A DNA stretch of 64,000 nucleotides from Sodiomyces alkalinus F11 (lineage: Eukaryota; Ascomycota; Sordariomycetes; Glomerellales; Plectosphaerellaceae): the NCBI RefSeq assembly GCF_003711515.1, contig NW_021167088.1:1201769-1265768 (forward strand), in the 5' to 3' direction. The notes under the pieces were generated by a model. It saw only the letters and a list, made by a program, of their open reading frames with translations, ran no database searches and had not been told where the DNA came from. The translations under genes and the position numbers were made by a program. Shown here one piece after another: positions 48,479 through 58,560 of this stretch. The stretch's first letter is position 1. Each line of letters opens with the position of its first letter.

Positions 48479-49645
48479 ATGGCATCGACAAAATCCCGCG
48501 TCGTGGACGTGCACACGCACATGTACCCCCCTTCTTACATCGACATCCTCCGATCCCGCTCCGAGATCCCCGTCGTCCGGTCTTTCCCCCAGGCCCCCGA
48601 CCACCCACGCCTCGTCCTCCTCGCCGCCGAGCAACCCGCCCTCGACGCCGCCCTAGCCGACCCGACCGCCGCCGTCCAACCCCCGGGCCGACCCCTGACC
48701 CCCCATTACGCCGACCTGGCCCAGAAGCTGCACTTCATGGACACGCACGCCATCGACATCTCCGTCCTCAGCCTCGCCAACCCCTGGCTCGACTTCGTCG
48801 CCCCCGACGACGCCCCGGGTCTCGCAAGGCAAGTCAACGCCGAGTTCGACGCCATGTGCGCCTCCCGCCCGGGCCGCCTCTTCTTCTTCGCCGCCCTCCC
48901 CCTCACGGCCCCCGCCCCGGCCATCCTCGAGTCGGTCGCTCACGTGCGCGGCCTGCCCCACTGCCGCGGCGTCATCCTCGGCACCTCCGGCCTGGGCGAG
49001 GGGCTCGACGACCCGGCCCTGCTCCCCATCCTCCGCCGCCTCGCCGACGCCGACCTCCCCGTCTTCCTGCACCCGCACTACGGCCTGCCCAACGAGGTCT
49101 GGGGCCCCCGCGCCGCCGCCGAGTACGGCCACGTCCTCCCCCTCGCCCTGGGGTTCCCCGTCGAGACCACCGTCGCCGTGGCGCGGATGTACCTCGCCGG
49201 TGTCTTCGACGCCGTGCCCGCGCTGCGCATGCTGTTGGCCCACAGCGGGGGCACGCTCCCTTTCCTGGCGGGTCGGATCGAGAGCTGCATCGTCCACGAC
49301 GGGCAGCTGCTCCGCGAGGGCCGGGCGGGGAAGGGGAAGGGGCGCAGGACCATCTGGGACGTTCTGAGGGAGCAGGTCTACTTGGATGCCGTCGTCTACT
49401 CCGAGGTCGGGCTCAAGGCGGCCATTGGGGCGGCGGGTGGTGCTGGGCGGCTCATGTTCGGGACCGACCACCCGTTTTTCCCTCCGCTGGAGTCGGACGA
49501 GCAGGGAGAGTGGGAGAGCGTCGGGCTCAATGCGCGGGCTGTGATGGATGCTGTCGGGGAGGACTCGGAGGAGGCGAGGGGGATCATGGGGGAGAATGCT
49601 GTCAGGATACTGCGTCTGGAGATGGACCAGCCGGCTACATTATGA
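48479..49645 (+). CDS. Uracil-5-carboxylate (iso-orotate) decarboxylase-like amidohydrolase
   Basis: Predicted to remove the carboxyl group of 5-carboxyuracil to give uracil, the last step of thymine salvage. Single exon, 388 residues, from ATG 48479. ACMSD/amidohydrolase-2 family: metal ligands His12 and His14 (DVHTHMYPPSY), His198 (FLHPHYG) and Asp330 (FGTDHPFF), plus His255 (LAHSGG). Arg71 and Asn101 (LANPW) occupy places matching the substrate-binding Arg and Asn described for the Cordyceps enzyme, and its blocks GVILGTSGLG and PLALGFP are present. Overall it resembles that characterised enzyme far more than 6-methylsalicylate decarboxylases, which are the main alternative. Divergent from the T7H-like gene, the enzyme that would make its substrate. 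Cytosolic. Confidence 0.88.
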   Translation: MASTKSRVVDVHTHMYPPSYIDILRSRSEIPVVRSFPQAPDHPRLVLLAAEQPALDAALADPTAAVQPPGRPLTPHYADLAQKLHFMDTHAIDISVLSLANPWLDFVAPDDAPGLARQVNAEFDAMCASRPGRLFFFAALPLTAPAPAILESVAHVRGLPHCRGVILGTSGLGEGLDDPALLPILRRLADADLPVFLHPHYGLPNEVWGPRAAAEYGHVLPLALGFPVETTVAVARMYLAGVFDAVPALRMLLAHSGGTLPFLAGRIESCIVHDGQLLREGRAGKGKGRRTIWDVLREQVYLDAVVYSEVGLKAAIGAAGGAGRLMFGTDHPFFPPLESDEQGEWESVGLNARAVMDAVGEDSEEARGIMGENAVRILRLEMDQPATL

Positions 49646-50198
49646 GTTGGTGCGCCAGCTCTTCCTGGTCGAGTCCTCAGTAAGGTAAGGTACCTTGGTA
49701 TATACAACGTAGAATGTATCGAAGGTCGAACAGGGATATGTCTGCATGACTGTTGATGTGTAAACACTAAGGTATGTGTAGAAGGAAGAATATCCCCTGC
49801 TCTAGCAGCTGTGGAGACTAGATACACACAGGTGCTGCCTGGTGGCTGGCACCGCCCAACAGAAAGTACCCCGGTATATGGCTCGTGCATTTGTGGCTGG
49901 TGAAATGTGGCTTGATCGGATGAAAAAGTACGTACCTCATATCAAACTCGACTCGAGGTCTTCACGTCCTCATCTTCATCCTTCATCTTCATCCATCTTC
50001 ATCACATCCGAGTAAAACAAGTAGAAAGGCGGCATTGAGTCCCCATTTTATGGCCAACCTTCATTTTTCTTCTTAGATTCATTGCCGGAAAGACCAAAAA
50101 CCTCATTGAATCTTCTTGTTCATTACAATTCAACTTCCTCCTCATCCACTTTGCGAAACATCTCACAAACTCATGAGCATTTACATTTACCCGACAAC
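49646..50198. other. Intergenic / PUS7 promoter
   Basis: No gene seen. AAGGTAAGGTACCTT motif just after the decarboxylase stop; TTCATC repeats near 49973-50000. Confidence 0.6.
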
Positions 50199-52817
50199 AT
50201 GACAACACAAACCGTTCCTCGCCCAAGCGGCCAGAGCCATGGTCGTCTGGACAGGACCCTTGGAATTACTGAAAGGATTGCCCCCAAGATGAAGGCTTGG
50301 ACAGGAGAGCTTCGAGTTAGGTTGTGTTTCCCGGAACATATCCCCCACGGAGTCGTCGGACCGAGACTAACAGTCAGAACAAACAGATATACTGATTTTC
50401 AGGTCAACGAGATCGCTACAGATGGCACCGTTCTACATCTCAAAGACACGAGGCTAGCCGATCAGCCTAACCCGCCATTGGATTCCTCACAGACCGGAGA
50501 CTCGTATAGACCGTCTCTCCCCGAACCCAAGGATGCTGCCTCCTCTCAACCACCCGGCGACGTCAAACCCGAAGCCAAAGCCAATGGCCAGGCCGCCGAC
50601 CAACAAAAGGAAGAGCCGCCCGAAGTGTCCCCAGAAGACATGCAGACTCTGGCCGATCTGACGAGCGAATCCTTCACCCAGGATGTCCTTGCTATCTATC
50701 GTGCTGCCGCCACCAAGCAGCCCATCCCCGTGCCGGCGAGGACAACCCCCATCGAAGACAAGGACCAGCGCGCCAAAATCCACCACAACGTCCGACGCAT
50801 CTTCCGCTCTCTCGTAGACACCACCGCCGACACCTCCGCGACCACCCCGGGCGGCGCTGCCATTATCGTCGCCGCGGGACGGCCGCCGCGCCCTCCCAAG
50901 GCCCACAACCCGCAGCAGAATCGCTCCTCCTCCAGGAACAACAAGACCCGGCGCGGCAAGGGCGCCGGCAAGGTCAACGCCGAAGGGGAGGGCGATTACC
51001 TCCACTTCACCATCTACAAGGAGAACCGCGACACCATGGACACGGCCCGCCAGCTCGCCCGCTGCCTCTACCTGAAGCCCCAGATCTTCGTCTTCGCCGG
51101 GACCAAGGACCGCCGCGCCGCCACCACGCAGCGCTGCTCCGTCCGCGGCGTCAAGGCCGAGACCGTCGCGGGAGCTTACACGCGCCTCCACGGCGTCTGG
51201 ACCGGCGACTACCGCTACGCCTCGACAGGACTACACCTCGGTGCCCTCCAGGGCAACGAATTCGTCATCACCCTGAAGAACTGCCGGCTCGTCCCTGACG
51301 ACGACGAGGACGACGACGAGGACGACAAACTCACCCCCGCCGACCGTCAGGAGGCCATCCGCGCCTGCGCCACCTCCGCCCTCGCCTCCATGGCCTCCCG
51401 CGGCTGGATCCACTACTACGGCCACCAGCGCTTCGGCACCCACGCCATCGGCACCCACGAGGTCGGCCAACGCATCCTCAACTCCGACTACGAGTCCGCC
51501 GTCGCCGCCATCCTAGCCTACGACGACCACGCCGCCCAGCGCGCCTGCGACTGCGACAACGACAACGACAACGACGGCCGCGACCTCCCCGCCGAGGCCC
51601 ACGTCCGCGACGAGCTCAACCGCGCCCGCGCCTGCCGCGCCTTCCAGCGCGACGGCGCCTCCGCCGAAGAGGCCCTCCGCTTCCTCCCGCGCCGCTTCGC
51701 CGCCGAGGCCGCCGTCATCCGCCACCTGGGCCGCCACACCCGCGGCGCCGCCCCCGGCGCGTCCCGCCGCGACTTCCAGGGCGCCCTGCTGTGCATCCCC
51801 CGCCCGCTGCGCAACATGTACCTCCACGCCTACCAGTCGCTCGTGTGGAACCACGCCGCCAGCCGTCGCTGGGCCGTCTACCGTGATACTGTGGTCGCGG
51901 GGGACCTGGTCCTCGACGACAGCAACACCGCAGCCGTGCAAGCCGACGAAATCACCTCCGAACCCGACGCCGACAACCCCACCACCACCACCGCCCGCGC
52001 CCTAACCGCCGAAGAAGCCGCATCAGGCCGCTACACCATCCACGACATCGTCCTCCCGTCCCCCGGCCACAACGTCATCTACCCGACCAACGACATCGGG
52101 GCCTTCTACGCCGCGTTCATGCGCCGCCCCGAGAACGGCGCGCTCGACCCGCACGACATGCGCCGCCGCCACCGCGAGTTTAGCTTGCCGGGCCACTACC
52201 GGCACTTGACCACGCGCTTCCTCCCCTCCGCGGCCGAGGAGGGTCAGACGCTGACGCCGACGCCGACGCTGCCTCGCGTCGAGGTGCGTCGGTACGCCGA
52301 TGACGAGGAGCAGATGCATCCCACCGACTTGGACCGCGTGAGGGCCGCGAGGAAGGCGCAGGCCGAGGAAGCTGCCGTGGCGAGGAAGAGGAAGTGGCAG
52401 GACGAACGAGATCAATCTGACGGGAAGGAGGAGGGTGGCGAGAAGCCCGAGGACGTGGAGGCGGGGAGGCAGTCGAAGAAGGCCAAGGCGGGTGGGCATG
52501 GTGATGGGCATGATGATGGTGATGGTGATGGTGATGCCCATAACGGCGAGCCTACTCCCGCAGCGGATGCCATGCAGGTCGACCATGAGGGTGGCAGCAC
52601 AAATAAGACGGGGGAATCGGCGTCGTCGGTGAGTACAAAACCGGCCCATGTCAAGCAAGTTCCGGGGGAGGAAAAGGCCAAGGACAAGGTGGCCGTGATC
52701 GTCCATTTCCGCCTCACAAAGAGTGCCTATGCCACCGTCGCGCTGCGGGAGCTGATGGGCTTCTCCGACCATGACGCCGCGGACACGAAGCCCGAGTTGA
52801 CCAGCTCTACTGGGTAG
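50199..52817 (+). CDS. PUS7: tRNA/RNA pseudouridine synthase PUS7 (TruD family)
   Basis: Converts uridine to pseudouridine in tRNA, U2 snRNA and mRNA. Exons 50199-50320 and 50387-52817 give 850 residues. The 66-bp intron (branch ACTAAC, acceptor AAACAG) contains no stop in frame, so the sequence also reads straight through; removal restores ELRVRYTDFQVNEI, the expected motif. TruD marks: FAGTKDRRAATTQR with catalytic Asp near 281, GNEFVITLKNC, IHYYGHQRFGTH, SLVWNHAASRRW and DIVLPSPGHNVIYPTN. Insertions include acidic DDDEDDDED and Asp/Asn runs; the last 170 or so residues contain a basic KKAK stretch and Asp/Gly repeats before the conserved FRLTKSAYATVALREL. Longer than yeast Pus7 (676 residues), mostly by low-complexity inserts. 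Upstream in-frame codons from 50082 lack the family N-terminus. Confidence 0.93.
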   Translation: MTTQTVPRPSGQSHGRLDRTLGITERIAPKMKAWTGELRVRLCFPEHIPHGVVGPRLTVRTNRYTDFQVNEIATDGTVLHLKDTRLADQPNPPLDSSQTGDSYRPSLPEPKDAASSQPPGDVKPEAKANGQAADQQKEEPPEVSPEDMQTLADLTSESFTQDVLAIYRAAATKQPIPVPARTTPIEDKDQRAKIHHNVRRIFRSLVDTTADTSATTPGGAAIIVAAGRPPRPPKAHNPQQNRSSSRNNKTRRGKGAGKVNAEGEGDYLHFTIYKENRDTMDTARQLARCLYLKPQIFVFAGTKDRRAATTQRCSVRGVKAETVAGAYTRLHGVWTGDYRYASTGLHLGALQGNEFVITLKNCRLVPDDDEDDDEDDKLTPADRQEAIRACATSALASMASRGWIHYYGHQRFGTHAIGTHEVGQRILNSDYESAVAAILAYDDHAAQRACDCDNDNDNDGRDLPAEAHVRDELNRARACRAFQRDGASAEEALRFLPRRFAAEAAVIRHLGRHTRGAAPGASRRDFQGALLCIPRPLRNMYLHAYQSLVWNHAASRRWAVYRDTVVAGDLVLDDSNTAAVQADEITSEPDADNPTTTTARALTAEEAASGRYTIHDIVLPSPGHNVIYPTNDIGAFYAAFMRRPENGALDPHDMRRRHREFSLPGHYRHLTTRFLPSAAEEGQTLTPTPTLPRVEVRRYADDEEQMHPTDLDRVRAARKAQAEEAAVARKRKWQDERDQSDGKEEGGEKPEDVEAGRQSKKAKAGGHGDGHDDGDGDGDAHNGEPTPAADAMQVDHEGGSTNKTGESASSVSTKPAHVKQVPGEEKAKDKVAVIVHFRLTKSAYATVALRELMGFSDHDAADTKPELTSSTG

Positions 52818-53561
52818 TCATATTATGTATATACGAGGATCGATCGGATGCCCGTCCAGATCGTTTAGAACTCACGACCCGCCCCTCTCGTAGAGTTGAA
52901 CACGTCTCATTTAACCTGTAGCACGCCGTTGTCCAGCCGGCCCACGAAACTCACCATCTGTTCAACCGCGGATCCAGTGCCTGTCCCGGCTGCCTCCTTT
53001 ACATCCATCCAGGCGCTCCCCCAACATCTCTTCATCCTGTTATTTTGGCAGTTGTTTCAACATAAACCCATTTCAATCTCGCTCGCATCATCGGCGTCCA
53101 TTCTCCAAATATGAACGACGAGTCTGTCCACTCAGGGGGTGGCCACCGGTGCCCACCGACAAAGAATAAAATGTATCGATGTATCAAGATATCTCTTGCA
53201 AAATGGGTTGGAAAGCTTTCCAAATGCTAGTTCGTTGTATATGAGTTCGTTCTTTTGGAATGACCATTTCGACAAAGGTGAAATCAAGTGGACGACTCTG
53301 CCTTTCGGAGGCATGTCTTGCGTTGTGGTATGGAGGTGTGAAAACAATGTAGACATGGGAAATTAAACTGATTTTTGTATGAGGTTCCGGTGGGAATTGG
53401 TGTCGTGAAATCGTTGTACCTTTATCGGGGTTTGTTTGCGGTGTAATTTTGTGATTGTGACAAAAATATGTGTTGGATTGTTCTAGTATGAATGTCGTGG
53501 CCTCGTCTACCTCCAAGCGATGCTGCAGTATGAGAGGAAGACACGGGTGAGCCGGGTGAGG
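52818..53561. other. Intergenic, convergent PUS7 and MKK 3' ends
   Basis: No gene seen. AT-richer 3' sequence with T runs; both transcripts should end here. Confidence 0.6.
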
Positions 53562-55311
53562 TTACTCGGCGGGCTTCTTTGCCACTTCATCCCAGCCCCA
53601 GACTTGGGCAAGGTATTTGGCCATGTTGACACGCTTGGATCGCATTTCGACCATCCAGGGATGTTCGAGCATCCGCCAAGGGCTGGCACGGCGGTTGGGT
53701 TCTTTTTCGAGACTACATGGGAAGAGGGGGGGGGGGGGGGGGGGGGGGGGGGTGGTCGTCAGCCAAACGGTTTCCATAACGGAAGAAAAAGACAAGGCAG
53801 CGACTTACCAGCACTCGATGAAATACTTGAAATTGTCGCTCCAGAATATCTTGGCGTCGGGTTCATCCTTGAGCTTAGGAATGGGTTGCTGGACAATATA
53901 GGTCAAAAGATCAATGAGACCCGCACGAGGCTGCATCTCGGTGCCGTCGGCGGGGAACGGGAACCGGTGCTGGGCGACCTCGAGCAAGGTGACACCGGTA
54001 GACCAGACGTCGGAGGTGATGGTGTAGCTCTGGCCCGTGATGCGCTCGGGCGCCATGTAGTAACTGGTGCCGATGAAGGTGTTGGCCTCCCCCTTGGTCC
54101 CAAAGTCACCCGAGACGCCAAAGTCGCAGAGCTTGACGTCGCCGGTGCGGCAGAGCAGGATGTTGGAGGGCTTGATGTCGCGGTGGATGATGCGCATGCT
54201 GTGCAGGTAGGTCAGCCCGCTCAGCACGCCCTCGGAGACCTTGCCCAGGACCTTCTCGCCCGTGCGGCCGCCCAGCTTCTTGACCTCCTTGTAGATGCTG
54301 TCGAGGGATCCGCCTTCGCAGCACTCCATGGCGATGGAGATGGTGGCCGTGGCAGGGTCGACAAAGGCGCCGTAGTAGCGGCAGATGTGCTCCGAGGCGC
54401 ATTCCTTGTTGAAATTGAGCTCGCGGACGATCTGCCTCTTGACGTCGGGGTCGGGCGTGGTGGTGATGACCTTGAGGGCGAAGACGGTGTTGCCGCCCTT
54501 CAGCTTGCACTTGGTCACGGCACCTCCGGCACCTTCGCCCAGGTTGCCCAGCTGGATGACCCTGTTTTCCATGCTGGCAATCCGCCAGCCCTCGTCGTCC
54601 AGGTCCTCCACGTCCAACGTCCTCGCGCGCTCCAGCGTCAGCTTATCAAAGGCCTCGAGACCCTGCAGGCTGTTGTCCCTCTCCATGCCGACACCGCCCT
54701 CGCTCCTTTCGGAATAGAGGGAACCGACGGCGGAGGCGGGGTCCGGCGTACCCTGCGGCCTCGGCGCTCCGATGCCATAATTTGAAGCGAAGGACAGGGC
54801 GGAGTATTGTGAGCCGGCCGACGTGGGGTTGCTGGCACGGCCGTCGAGGGGACCGAAGCTGCCCGACCTTGAGTGGGCGGCGCTGCTCTCGCTCCCCCCA
54901 CTCGCCGACTGACCGGGTTGAGAACCGGTAATGAGTCTCGGGGGCTGTTCATAGGGCGTGACTTGACTGCCCTTGGGCGTGGCGAGGTGGAGGGTGGGCA
55001 GAGGAGGCCTCGAAGGAACGGCCTGGAGAGGCTGGACGACGGGCTTTGCATTGGGAGAAGGGGGGATGGCGAGACCGAGTCTTGGGGTCCGAGAGCCGCT
55101 GTTGGACCTAGCACCCCCAGGCATCGCAGGACGGAGGAGGGGCACTGGCGAGGCCATGGTCGGTACAGAAGCTGGTTGCGAATTTGTCGAGTTGGGAACC
55201 TGATGCGGCAAAAGTGCGGTTAGAAGCATGGAGCAGAGTAATGAGCGAGAAGTAAAGAGTAAAGAGAAGGAAAATTAAGGACAACTAGAAGTACACTTTG
55301 AACCGGTGAAA

Positions 55312-55365
<54 letters not shown>

Positions 55366-55415
55366 AAGGAAGAAGGGGGAAGAAACAATCGTACCTGTTG
55401 TGATGTTGGCTCCAT
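53562..55415 (-). CDS. MKK2: MAP kinase kinase of the cell-wall-integrity pathway (MKK1/2, mkkA type)
   Basis: Dual-specificity kinase that activates the Slt2/MpkA MAPK downstream of Bck1 in cell-wall stress signalling. Exons 55415-55395, 55199-53809 and 53712-53562 (minus) give 520 residues. A long Ser/Pro-rich N-terminus (about 1-220) precedes the kinase domain: GEGAGGAV loop, Lys250 (FALKV), HRDIKPSN with catalytic Asp348, DFG at 366-368, activation segment [20 protein letters not shown], and the fungal Mkk block [16 protein letters not shown], then [24 protein letters not shown]. Exon 1 is only MEPTSQQ, joined in phase 0; its intron carries 53 consecutive C, and the second intron carries 27 C. 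An alternative start at 55229 (within the first intron) is possible but would need no splicing. The activation-loop type distinguishes it from Ste7 and Pbs2. Confidence 0.93.
53726..53752. repeat. G27/C27 homopolymer in the second MKK intron
   Basis: Twenty-seven G on the + strand, poly-C in the transcript, just upstream of the 3' splice site. Confidence 0.95.
55312..55364. repeat. G53/C53 homopolymer in the first MKK intron
   Basis: Fifty-three uninterrupted G on the + strand, poly-C in the transcript. Confidence 0.95.
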
Positions 55416-58400
55416 GGTAGGCGCGAGAGTGACAAGAGAGTCGAGCAGTCAAGACCGATTAGAAATCTCCGAAGGGATTCGAGATCTGAAACAGCTGTCC
55501 AGAGGGAGCGTCTTTTTTGGCGCAGTCCGAGGCAGTTAGAGACAAAGAGCGGTAGATGAGGCACAGATAACAAGGTTGATCGATGATGCTTCAGGTCGAG
55601 CTTGACACGACGGTCGCTGGGTTGGGTAGTGAGTACGAAACGATGACAGCGAAACAAAGAGACTGGGGGCCAAATCAGTCAGGGCAGAGCAAACTGGCGA
55701 GTTTGCTAACCGAGTACAGCGCCGGCGAGGTTTTTTTTTAACTGCTTCCCTTTTCTCTGTCCCTTCTTTTCTTGCAGTCGATCGAGTCGGAAGGGTGAGG
55801 TGAGGGACGGCTTGGGCGTTTGTGTTGCGTAAAGTAGTGGAGTTGAAGAAGAAATGAAAGTCCCTTTGTCTCAGGGCTCTCGAGGCTTTCAGGGCTGCCA
55901 GGATTCCCAGGACTCCCAGCTTCCCAGACTCCCAGGGCTAGGCCGAGGAGGTGACCCGTCTTGGGCTCTCGGGTGGGGTTGGGAGCGGGACCTAGCGCCA
56001 GAGGAGGAAAAAGAGGGGGCGTTGAAGGTGAGGGTCCAGTGAGGGAAGTTGATGCGGACGATGCGATACGATGCAGTTAGTTGGCTTTGCCGTTGTAGCG
56101 CAACAACAGCAAGAGGGAGGTTTTCGTATGGAAGCTCGTTTGCCGGACTTGGTCTCAACTCGACTCGGATAGCTGACTGCGATGCACAAGAGTTGATATG
56201 GAAGAGTTCCGGGAGAATGGACCTGCAGCAAACGGAGAGATGGAAAGGAGGGGGGAGAAAGAGGGCGGCTGAACGAAGGTAATGTATTATGCACGGGTGC
56301 AGGTGATGGAGTCGGTTGGTTCGATTGATTGCGAGAAACGGCACAAATTATCCGAGCCGATGAGGTGGGAGGTGGGAGGTTCGGGGGCGGGATTTCTGTT
56401 ACAGTAGCGGAGTAGCGGTTCGCCGATGATGGTTCTGACGCGTGGCCTGTTAAAAGAGGAGGCCGAAGAGAATGGAAAAGTGGTTTGGGAGTTTGCGATG
56501 AATAAAGCAAGAAAACGGAAGAGACAGTTGGTTTGATGTGTGTCTGTGGTTGTGGTGTGTGGTGCGTGTGCGTGGGGGGAAAGGTAGGTCGAGGTTGGTA
56601 GGTGAAGAGGAGAAGAAATGTGGAGGGAGGAGAGGGAGGAGAGGGGATCGCACGACTTGGACGCCTTTCTCTGGGGTCTTCGTAATGAGTCTGTAGCCGC
56701 GAAGCTGAAGCAAGAGCAGAGGAATCAGAGACAAGCAGGAAGCCACGACCTAGCTGTGTACATACTCCGTACTCGGTACTCGGTACACGTACTTAGATGG
56801 GTACGACGTCCTTAAATCAGGTACAAACGCTTATGCCCCTGACTACCTTACCCAGTACCAGAAACCGTTGGTACCGTTGGTACCGTTGGCGTCCGCTCTG
56901 TTACGAAACGTGGGCGGCCCCAAAGCATCCGACAGGAAATAGCGGGGATAGCCGGTAAAAAGAGTGGTCGTGGGTCGTGGGTCGTGGCAGGCACTTGACG
57001 CTCAACGGTGCGAAGTATTAAGTATTCACGGGCGACCGAGAATCTCAGTGGTCCGGACCCAATATTGGAGGGGGCACGGGTTCGAGCAGCCCTGCAGTAC
57101 GTGTAGGTCCACGCCAATGTTCAGGAGGACGGAGTACGGACACGAATATATGTCGTCAGGGATCTGAGACCCACACTCGCCGTGGAGGGCGCTAAAAACG
57201 ACCCGCTGGATGGAGGCTTGAGCGAGGGCGAGTTAAATAAGAGACAAATACCTTTTAGTGAAGCAAAGCTCCAAGGCGCTACTATGGGAGACGTGTCGTG
57301 TCGATGTACTCCGAATTCATAATACACTAAAGAAAAGGTATGAAGTCCTATTCGGATTCGTACGTCCCGGCTTACCACCCATTGAATATTTTGACATCCT
57401 AATAATCTCCTGTTATCCCGGCCACCCGAAAACTTGCAGCTCGCTACCGTTCGTCTTCCCAAAACTTCACGTCCATCTCATTTCAATATAAAGCGAATAG
57501 GACTGCCCTGGTCAACCACATTGCCCTCTGTACAGCCGTGCCAATACGACGTTGGCCGGGGGCAGTTCTCGGCCACGACGCAATAGGGTTGGTCCAAGAA
57601 AAAGCAAAACGAAAAGAGAAATAAAACAGTGTTGCAACTATTTCTACTTCCAGGCTGCCCTCCAAGGCTGTGGTGTCCTAGACGTGGTCGAATGGCGGCC
57701 CTTCATGCAGCGGGTTCTGGGTGCTGACTGAGGTTCGGGCTTGCCCGACTGCATGATCAACAAAGAAGATGTCATGTCAAGTCGTTTCGTCTGAGGTGAG
57801 AAAATGGATAATAGGATCGCCTCTCGTTAAATTCTATCCATTCAGGAAGCCTTGTCCACTCCTACCTTGCCGTGTCCCTTGAATGGAGCGAAGTACTCTG
57901 TACTTCATAGGACTTAGTGGACCAACCAGCCTAAGGTATTGGCAGTGCTCCAAAGCCGATCGATGTTCTTACGCACCATCCAAGGGGTTTTTTGTCTGCA
58001 GCTGGCGCTTCCAGGCTCGATTTCACCCTGACACCTTTCGAGCTTTGGGCGTTGCAATGGCTGCATTGTTATATCTTGCCGATCCCCACGATTCCCGTGG
58101 GTAGCCTATCATTTGCTTTGCCGGGATTTTGAAGCGTGGGAAATCGAAATCACGAAACAACACCCTGTTCATGTCTCCAAGCGCGCGCGTAAACTACCTA
58201 GGTAAAGTAAAGCATTCGAACCAGTAACTCCTAATCTTTCATTGGTGGACAGCCGGTGGCTTCGTCAGCCGTCCAGGAACCCATCGGCGGGGCCTGCTAT
58301 CTTATCTGCTTATCGGCTTATCGCGACCGCTTGGACCCACTCGGCCCCTGCACCTGTTTTTTTTTTTTTTTTGGAGAGATCTGGAGTGGAAGGAAAACGC

Positions 58401-58560
58401 CAGAAAATTTCCAGTGGAAACTGTCGAAACAGACATACACCGTAATACTCCGTCGCATTCACACCCAGCGGGCCAATATACGCCTAGATATTCTCTTCTT
58501 TATCAGATTGATCTTTCAGCCTAGTTCTAATTTGGTCCGGCTCGCTCCATTGGTCTCCAA
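55416..58560. other. 3.1-kb intergenic region between MKK and DBP8
   Basis: No convincing gene. The MKK side is a long CT-rich leader/promoter (minus strand) with a CCCAGGACTCCCAG-like repeat at 55890-55942. There is a GTTGGTACC triple repeat near 56864-56890, TACTCCGTACTCGG motifs at 56763, and a poly-T at 58359-58372 in the DBP8 promoter. Confidence 0.5.

Noticed and set aside
48277..49683. 468-codon plus-strand frame overlapping the decarboxylase
   Set aside because: Arg/Pro-rich shadow in another frame; the true frame has all metal ligands.
46371..52817. Idea that PUS7 belongs with the thymine-to-uracil pair as a uracil-centred cluster
   Set aside because: PUS7 acts on RNA uridines, has its own 550-bp upstream region and is a universal housekeeping gene; adjacency is probably chance.
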